Part shown: piece by piece, positions 59,244 through 64,000 of the stretch
Layout: each line of letters opens with the position of its first letter
How positions within the stretch are numbered: the stretch's first letter is position 1
Assembly (NCBI RefSeq): GCF_014174255.1
Contig: NZ_JABEQJ010000005.1
Span: forward strand, 115,459-179,458
DNA from: Gluconacetobacter sacchari
Lineage (GTDB): Bacteria > Pseudomonadota > Alphaproteobacteria > Acetobacterales > Acetobacteraceae
Direction: 5' to 3'
Length of the DNA: 64,000 nt
The notes under the pieces: model-generated
What the model saw: only the letters and a program-made list of their open reading frames with translations
Told to the model about the DNA's origin: nothing
Database searches by the model: none
Made by a program: the position numbers and the translations under genes

Positions 59244-59612
59244 ATGGACCCCGTATCCCAGATCGCGATGTATCTCTGGCCGGTGGTGTCTCCCTATCTC
59301 CCGGAGCATTGGCGCCAGGTGCTCCCCCTGCTCGCCCTGGCCTGCTGCCCGCTCGCCGGGTTTGCCCTGCAGGTCTGGACGCCCGCGCCGGGTAGCCGCT
59401 GGGTCGTGCTGTGGCAATTGCTGACCTGGATCGCCAATGCGCGCGGTCGCAATGCGCCGGTCAGCCAGCCGGGCATCAAGTCACTGGCAATCCCACTCAA
59501 AGCCGACCGGGCGGCTTTGGCCCGGCAGATCGGCGTCGACCCGGCGCAGGCCAATCCGCGACGGCTTCTAGCCGCGCCAAGGGCGCCGATCCGGCCGCCG
59601 GATCCTGGCTGA
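59244..59612 (+). CDS. membrane protein, holin-like candidate
   Basis: 122 residues. MDPVSQIAMYLWPVVSPYL, then a TM helix (VLPLLALACCPLAGFALQV) and another hydrophobic stretch (WVVLWQLLTWIANA), basic tail. Directly follows the putative endolysin (8 bases), which fits a holin, but the family is not recognised. Confidence 0.5.
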   Translation: MDPVSQIAMYLWPVVSPYLPEHWRQVLPLLALACCPLAGFALQVWTPAPGSRWVVLWQLLTWIANARGRNAPVSQPGIKSLAIPLKADRAALARQIGVDPAQANPRRLLAAPRAPIRPPDPG

Positions 59613-59651
59613 CTGGCAGGGCCCGGCTCGCGCATTGAGATTCTTCACCCC

Positions 59652-59680
59652 AGGGCGCCGTTACGGCGCCCTCTTTGTTT
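59652..59680 (+). terminator. intrinsic terminator-like hairpin
   Basis: AGGGCGCCG and CGGCGCCCT form a perfect 9-bp stem with a TTA loop, followed by CTTTGTTT. Lies 11 bases before the start of the next gene. Confidence 0.65.
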
Positions 59681-59690
59681 GGAGCGTCCC

Positions 59691-59993
59691 ATGGACGAAA
59701 TGACCGCCGTAACGGCCTTGGAAGGGCTGATCGAAACCGTTGCGGGAAAGCACGAATCGGCCGCCGTCAAATCAGATCTGGCCCTGGTCGGCTCCGCGGT
59801 GTCGTTGCTGACCAAGGCATTGCTGCCCCGGCTGGATCCGTCGATCAACCTGTCGGCCATGGATGCCGGGCTGGCAAAGGCCTTCGACGGTATCAGCGAC
59901 ACGATCCGGGCGATCGAGGGAGGCACCGTGCAGCCCGCACCCGCCAGCGATGCGACTGCCTCGGGGGCCCCGGCGGAAACTCCCCAGGCCTAA
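59691..59993 (+). CDS. hypothetical small protein
   Basis: 100 residues from MDEMTAVTALEG, with TTTGGAG upstream. Helical Ala/Ser/Asp-rich (SDLALVGSAVSLLTKALLPRLDPSI and AFDGISDTIRAIEG) with a low-complexity Pro/Ala tail. Lies between two terminators as an isolated unit. No function visible. Confidence 0.5.
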   Translation: MDEMTAVTALEGLIETVAGKHESAAVKSDLALVGSAVSLLTKALLPRLDPSINLSAMDAGLAKAFDGISDTIRAIEGGTVQPAPASDATASGAPAETPQA

Positions 59994-60036
59994 TCCTCTG
60001 AATTCAAGCCTCAATCCGAGGCACGAAAATTAACAT

Positions 60037-60058
60037 GCCGCCTCGGGGCGGCTTTTTT
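60037..60058 (+). terminator. intrinsic terminator
   Basis: GCCGCC-TCGG-GGCGGC followed by six T. A weaker GCCTC/GAGGC hairpin precedes it. Only 13 bases separate the T-run from the next ATG. Confidence 0.75.
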
Positions 60059-60071
60059 ATTGAGGTGTTTC

Positions 60072-60641
60072 ATGCGCAATTCCTCGCGTCGCTCGTTCCT
60101 GCGCGGCTCTGCTGCTCTGCTGGCCGGTACCGCTCTGGCGGCCTGTACGGCCGCCACCTCCAATGGCGTGACCACGATCACGATCGATGTCGACGAAGTC
60201 GTGACCGACGTCGGCATCGCGCTGTCGATCGGCCAGACCACCCTCGGCTTCTCCGGCGTGCCGGCCGGCGTGGTGTCCGTCGTCAATCAGGGTGTAGCGA
60301 TCATCAAGACCGGTCTGGCTGCCTTCCAGGACAGCGCCGGCTCGTCGCTGTCTCTGACGTTCGACCGGTCGAGCCCGCCGGCGGCCCTGACCAGCCTGAT
60401 CACGGATCTCCGCACCGTCGCGGCCAATATCGCGGCCGTCGCGGAGTCGGAGGGGGCCGCCCTGTCATCCGCTCTGCTCGTCAAGGTCAGCAGCATCTCG
60501 GGCGATATCGGCAATATCGCATCGATCCTGCAGGCGATTGTCGGGACCGTGGCGACCGTCCAGATCGGTGCTGCGATGGCGGCTTCCCAGCAGCGCGCCG
60601 CACAGATCGACGCCATCAAGGCGCGGCACGGTCTGCGGTGA
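60072..60641 (+). CDS. Tat-exported lipoprotein
   Basis: 189 residues from MRNSSRRSFLRG, GAGGTG upstream. SRRSFLRG is a twin-arginine motif, followed by ALLAGTALAAC with a lipobox Cys, so the product should be exported folded and lipidated. The mature part is Ala/Val/Ser-rich helical (SGVPAGVVSVVNQGVAIIKTGLAAFQ). Unusual cargo for a phage; envelope modification or exclusion is possible. Confidence 0.6.
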   Translation: MRNSSRRSFLRGSAALLAGTALAACTAATSNGVTTITIDVDEVVTDVGIALSIGQTTLGFSGVPAGVVSVVNQGVAIIKTGLAAFQDSAGSSLSLTFDRSSPPAALTSLITDLRTVAANIAAVAESEGAALSSALLVKVSSISGDIGNIASILQAIVGTVATVQIGAAMAASQQRAAQIDAIKARHGLR

Positions 60642-61039
60642 TCCGCCGCGCCTGGCTCGTCGGGTTGCTGGCCCTGGCTGCCTGCACCGCGATGCCAGAG
60701 CGGGCACGGACCGCCCTTGTTGGTCAGCCGCGCAGCGCCGTGCTGTCCTGCATGGGCGTCCCAGACCGACAGGAGCAGTGGGGCGGCATCGAAACACTCA
60801 CCTGGCGACAGGACCAGCCGGTGCAGGGGCCGTTCGACATCAAGGGGCCGCTGTCGCTCGAATTGAGCCTTGGCGGCCATGGCACCTGCCGCGCCACCGT
60901 CACGATTCGCAGCGGCCGCGTCGCTTCGGTTGTCTATTCCGGCCCCAGTGCGACGCTGCTGGGGCGTAACGGCGCATGTGCCGGCCTTGTGCGCGGGTGT
61001 GTCCATCTGACCGAAGGTCTCCAGGGAGAAACCCGATGA
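60638..61039 (+). CDS. small lipoprotein
   Basis: 133 residues, GTG start coupled to the previous stop (GTGA). Signal with lipobox (LVGLLALAAC). ALVGQPRSAVLSCMGVPDRQEQWGGIETLTWRQ resembles small outer-membrane-lipoprotein (SmpA-like) folds, with Cys residues (GTCRATVTI, NGACAGLVRGCVHL). Could be an outer spanin or envelope protein. Confidence 0.55.
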   Translation: MIRRAWLVGLLALAACTAMPERARTALVGQPRSAVLSCMGVPDRQEQWGGIETLTWRQDQPVQGPFDIKGPLSLELSLGGHGTCRATVTIRSGRVASVVYSGPSATLLGRNGACAGLVRGCVHLTEGLQGETR

Positions 61040-61155
61040 TTTATGCCCTCTACATCGGTGCCGGTGCGGCGATCGAGTTTACGCTGTCGGTTGGCATTAT
61101 GCTGCTGACCAAGCGGCGTCGGCGCCAATATCTGAGTGACCGGGGGCTGGAATGA
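61036..61155 (+). CDS. 39-residue membrane peptide
   Basis: MIYALYIGAGAAIEFTL, then SVGIMLLTKRRRRQYLSDRG. One TM helix and a basic C-terminus. Start and stop overlap the neighbouring genes by 4 bases each, supporting translation. Too short for most gene finders. Confidence 0.6.
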   Translation: MIYALYIGAGAAIEFTLSVGIMLLTKRRRRQYLSDRGLE

Positions 61156-61913
61156 TGGTGCGCCGCCTCGGCTGCCGGCCGGCCGAAACCCGGAAGGGCC
61201 AGCCGTCCTTATCAGGCCTACGCATGATGAATCGGCGGGCCCCCGCGCGCCTGATCCGGGATCATATCGATCCAGCTCCCCTGATGCTGGCCAATGACCG
61301 CCTGGGCAATTGCACGTCCGCCGGCCTGGGCAACCATATCCGCGCCACGGCGGCTCTGGCCGGGTATCAGGTGGCAGTGCGCGATGCTGATGCCATCCTG
61401 TTCTATGAACGGTCGACCGGGTACTCACCGGCCGATTCGGCAACCGACCAGGGAGGCATCGAGGTCGACGTGCTGGCCCACGCAACGCGCGAGGGTTATG
61501 GGCTGGCCGATCAGACCCTCTATCCGGTGTGGGGGTCGACGCCGCCGGGCGATCTGAATGGCCTGCGGCTGGTTATGGCTGGCATGGGGGCTGCCTATCT
61601 GGGCGTGGAACTGGCATTGGCCGACCAGGCTGAGGGTGGCGTATGGGACATCACCACACCCGGCGACCAGACGCCGGGATCATGGGGCGGCCATTGCCTC
61701 TTGGCCTGGGCCTATGATGGCACAGACGAAGGTTCGATCGTCCATCTGCTGACCTGGGGTGGCATCCAGCGCGCCACATGGCGCTGGGTGCGATCGAGAA
61801 TCATGGAGTGCCATGGGATCGCCTGGCGCCAACTGATGCCCGCATCCGGGCTGCTCAATGGCCAGGATTGGGGTGACCTACAGGCTGATAATGCGGCTTT
61901 TCTGACAGCATAA
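61152..61913 (+). CDS. papain-like Cys/His candidate enzyme
   Basis: 253 residues. ANDRLGNCTSAGLGNH places Cys54 at the start of a helix, and SWGGHCLLAWAYD places His181 before a strand, then LLTWGGIQRATWRWV. The order Cys, His and a polar residue on a following strand is that of papain-like amidases. It may cleave peptidoglycan or protein, but it is not a named family here. Last phage gene before attR. Confidence 0.55.
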   Translation: MMVRRLGCRPAETRKGQPSLSGLRMMNRRAPARLIRDHIDPAPLMLANDRLGNCTSAGLGNHIRATAALAGYQVAVRDADAILFYERSTGYSPADSATDQGGIEVDVLAHATREGYGLADQTLYPVWGSTPPGDLNGLRLVMAGMGAAYLGVELALADQAEGGVWDITTPGDQTPGSWGGHCLLAWAYDGTDEGSIVHLLTWGGIQRATWRWVRSRIMECHGIAWRQLMPASGLLNGQDWGDLQADNAAFLTA

Positions 61914-61940
61914 GCGAACCATTGGACGTACTGTGTATTA

Positions 61941-61972
61941 AGAGCCCTCGGCCCCGGCCGAGGGCTCTTTTT
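61941..61972 (+). terminator. strong intrinsic terminator at the right end
   Basis: AGAGCCCTCGGCC and GGCCGAGGGCTCT form a long stem followed by TTTTT. It isolates phage transcription from the flanking chromosome. Confidence 0.9.
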
Positions 61973-62066
61973 GCGTTTGCCAAATGCCCCATAACCCATT
62001 GATAAATTGTGCGCCAGAAAGGCGAGTTTGCCCAGCTAAGCACATGATTTAAATATGAATCATTGG

Positions 62067-62084
62067 TCCTTTCGGGTCCGCCAT
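62067..62084 (+). repeat. attR core, 18-bp direct repeat
   Basis: Exact copy of 16653-16670, the last 17 bases of tRNA-Arg plus one. Marks the right prophage boundary. Confidence 0.93.
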
Positions 62085-62159
62085 CTCACTCCCTGACCGC
62101 ATCCGCCAGCCGCCGTGGATTTCCCGCTCGCCGGTCTCGACGCCCCGCGCGAATACGCG

Positions 62160-62967
62160 GATGTCCCGGCCACAGCATCCGCGAGTTGGAAGAAGCACTC
62201 GATATTTCGCTGCTCAGCCGGACCACCCGGCGCGTCACGCTGACCGAGGAGGGCGCCCGATACTACGCCAGCGTCGTCCAGATTTTGCGCTTTGTCGATC
62301 AGGCTGGCGACGAGGCTCGCAGCACGCGCGGAGCCGCTGCCGGCACCGTGCGCATTTCATGCACGGCGGCGCTCGGGACCAGGCATATCAGCCGGCTGAT
62401 CTTTGCTTTCCAAGATCGCCACCCCGAAATCACCGTGGATCTGAGCCTGACGGACGAACGCATCGACCTCGTGCGCGACGGCATGGATATCGCCATACGC
62501 CTCGGCCCGCTCGCCGACAGTTCCATGAAACTGCACGCCATCGGCGCCAGCCGGCGGGTTCTTGTCGGTTCAACCGACTATCTCCTGCGGCATGGCAAAC
62601 CCGCGACACCAGAGGCATTGGCGAATCTCGAAGGAATCCGCATGCTCAACATCGCGGGCAGCGATTCACTGGCGTTAAGACGGGCGGATGGCAGAACCTC
62701 GATCGTGCCCTTCGGCGGACGCTTGCGCGTCGATCACGGGTTGGCGGCGCGCGCGCTGGACGTGGCATCGGCCCCGCGCACCTGTGGCTCGTCCACGACC
62801 TCCTGGACAATGGCCAGCTCGAAATCCTCTTGCAGGACTACGAACTCGCCTCCGTGCCCCTGAATCTGCTCATCATTCCGGAACGCGCGAAGACCGCACG
62901 CGTTCGACTTGTCGTCGATTTTCTTATCTCCGAAATTCGCAAGCTGCCGGGCATCGTCATATCCTGA
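62160..62967 (+). pseudogene. LysR-family regulator, 5' truncated and frameshifted
   Basis: The homology starts abruptly in the HTH (HSIRELEEALDISLLSRTTRRVTLTEEGARYY); the first half of the DNA-binding domain is missing. The substrate domain continues (ARSTRGAAAGTVRISC, GSTDYLLRHGKPATPE). Near 62755 the reading switches frame: RVDHGLAAR continues as AGRGIGPAHLWLVHDLLDNGQLEILL to a stop at 62967. Two lesions make it non-functional. Confidence 0.85.
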
Positions 62968-62968
62968 C

Positions 62969-63556
62969 TCAGGGCCCAAACGATTTCCTGTCACCTCGCC
63001 AGCCCGTGGACCGCAGGAACTGCTCCCAACTGAACGTATCGGGATTCAGACGCCGGCTCCATTCAAGATCGCGCTCCTTCCCGAAATAACCATATTCAAC
63101 CGCATACTCGACCATGCCCAAAATTTCCCGGACGAGCAATTGATTGGCCGCGAATTCCGGAAAATATTGCAGCAGACCGTCTCTGGTATAGGCATTGCGA
63201 TATTCAGCCTTGATGCCGGTGATCCGCTGAAAGGTCGCTACCATCTCACGAGGCGAGAGAATGTCACCAACGACCGGAAGCGTCCTGCCATCATAAAGCC
63301 CGGGGTTCGAGAAGATTTCAAGGACCGCCGGTCCGGTCGCCGTCAGCGGATCGACAAAAGGCGCACGAAAATCCTCGGGCAAATACATCGGCAAAATGAG
63401 AGTGTCGCCGTCCATGCGCGGCACATAATATTCAAGTATGTTTGTATAGTAGAATGCCAACATTATAAAAGAATGAGAAACCGGCAAGCCACGAATGTAA
63501 TCGGCGACCAGCGCCTTATCCGTGAAACGTGGCGCGTATTTAGCCCATCTTATTCA
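62969..63556 (-). pseudogene. NmrA-like NAD(P)-binding protein, 5' truncated
   Basis: C-terminal part of an NmrA/HSCARG-type protein: ALVADYIRGLPVSHSFIM, YYVPRMDGDTLILPMYLPED, NPGLYDGRTLPVVGDILS, FPEFAANQLLVREILGM and DTFSWEQFLRSTGW. The N-terminal nucleotide-binding half is absent; coding stops being recognisable near 63550, where IS1380-type sequence starts. Convergent with the LysR remnant, one base apart. Confidence 0.8.
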
Positions 63557-64000
63557 CGGGGTTGGTCGGGGCTGGGTGGCGGGTATCGCCTAAGCTTTTG
63601 ATTGGGTTTACGAATTGGGTGTCGAGTCCTTCCGTTTCTCCGATCGCGCCGAGCCACACCCGCCATGTCCGACGATACGAGCCAACCGTTCCTGTTTCCA
63701 GCCATCGGACGCAAGAAAATCACGGCTGATTTTGATGGTGGCCGGATCACCTCGGATGGTGGTGTCCTGCTGCTGGCTGCCGCCGAGCGGCGGATCGGCC
63801 TGGCTGATCGCCTCGCCCGGCTCATCGCCGATCCACGCAATCCGCGACGGGTGACACACGGCGTGGCCGATATTCTGCGTGCCCGCATACTGGCCATTGC
63901 CTGCGGCTATGAGGACGCCGACGACCTCGATCACCTGCGGCGCGATCCGGGTTTCAAGCTCGCCTGCGGACGACTGCCCGATACGGGGCGGGATCTGTGC
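63550..64000 (+). mobile_element. IS1380-family insertion sequence, left part
   Basis: Left end lies near 63540-63560, where the NmrA-like reading frame breaks. The element continues past the window. The noncoding leader (about 63550-63664) precedes the transposase gene. The exact terminal inverted repeat could not be fixed because the other end is outside the window. Confidence 0.75.
63665..64000 (+). CDS. IS1380-family transposase, 5' part
   Basis: 112 residues visible, starting MSDDTSQPFLFPAIGRKK. ITADFDGGRITSDGGVLLLAAAERRIGLADRL then VADILRARILAIACGYEDADDLD and FKLACGRLPDTGRDL are diagnostic of the IS1380 group. The first catalytic Asp of the DDE domain is expected in FDGGRITSDGG. Continues beyond the right edge. 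Confidence 0.93.
   Translation, partial: MSDDTSQPFLFPAIGRKKITADFDGGRITSDGGVLLLAAAERRIGLADRLARLIADPRNPRRVTHGVADILRARILAIACGYEDADDLDHLRRDPGFKLACGRLPDTGRDLC

Larger units (their letters stand above)
16653..62084. mobile_element. complete-looking temperate prophage, lambda-type head and Mu-type tail
   Basis: Bounded by an 18-bp direct repeat, integrase at the left end reading toward the tRNA. Contains lysogeny switch, leftward and rightward early operons, replication genes, terminase, capsid, contractile tail, fibre and probable lysis genes in conventional order. Span about 45.4 kb from repeat to repeat. No obvious interruption of structural genes, so it may be inducible (inference). Confidence 0.95.

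Noticed and set aside
62909..63601. 230-codon plus-strand frame over the NmrA remnant
   Set aside because: The minus strand encodes a recognisable NmrA C-terminus; the plus frame has no features.

Overview
The window is high-GC alphaproteobacterial DNA, most likely from an acetic acid bacterium (Acetobacteraceae, Gluconacetobacter/Komagataeibacter-like). This is inferred from the GC-rich codon use, the character of the chromosomal genes and an IS1380-type transposase at the right edge, a family first described in Acetobacter. The species cannot be fixed from the sequence alone.

Layout. 1-16.6 kb is chromosomal. It holds the 5' part of dinB, a small Cys-rich membrane peptide, two serye-type alpha/beta hydrolases (one at each end of the block), a periplasmic-propeller diguanylate cyclase, a TetR regulator with a divergent membrane gene, and a long minus-strand operon: zf-CHCC protein, polA, SCO1-like protein, then a complete peptide ABC importer (SBP, two permeases, two ATPases). 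A tRNA-Arg(CCG) gene closes this part.

16.65-62.08 kb is a complete-looking prophage of about 45.4 kb. It is integrated at the 3' end of tRNA-Arg and bounded by an 18-bp direct repeat. The leftward early operon (24.6 to 16.7 kb) is an almost continuous chain of small genes joined by start-stop overlaps, ending in a C5-methyltransferase, a winged-helix protein, an excisionase-like protein and the integrase. A lambda-like switch (S24-type repressor facing a Cro-like gene) sits at 25.0-26.0 kb, with four copies of one operator motif in two pairs that bracket the repressor gene. The rightward early operon (25.7-32.1 kb) carries small HTH proteins, a DnaB-like helicase and a replication-initiator-like protein, and ends at an intrinsic terminator. 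The late operon (32.4-58.4 kb) is a mosaic: a lambda-type head (Nu1/A terminase, W, portal B, S49 protease C, acidic scaffold, D, E) followed by a Mu-type contractile tail (sheath, tube, frameshifted chaperone, tape measure, N, P, gp45-gp48) and fibre genes. A HigBA toxin-antitoxin module with its own operators interrupts the tail operon on the opposite strand. 58.4-61.9 kb holds probable lysis and accessory genes, including a lysozyme-like protein, a Tat-type lipoprotein, a second lipoprotein, tiny membrane proteins and a Cys/His protein, with intrinsic terminators between several of them.

62.1-64.0 kb is decayed chromosomal DNA: a LysR gene lacking its 5' end and carrying a frameshift, an NmrA-like gene cut off at its 5' end, and the start of an IS1380-family element.

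The most informative points are the T_TTT_TTT -1 frameshift in the tail chaperone gene, the two-locus operator system, a Shine-Dalgarno-sequestering hairpin at the head of the left operon, an uncharacterised zinc-ribbon membrane protein in the lambda rex position, the HigBA operator pair inside the tail operon, and several internally duplicated phage proteins.
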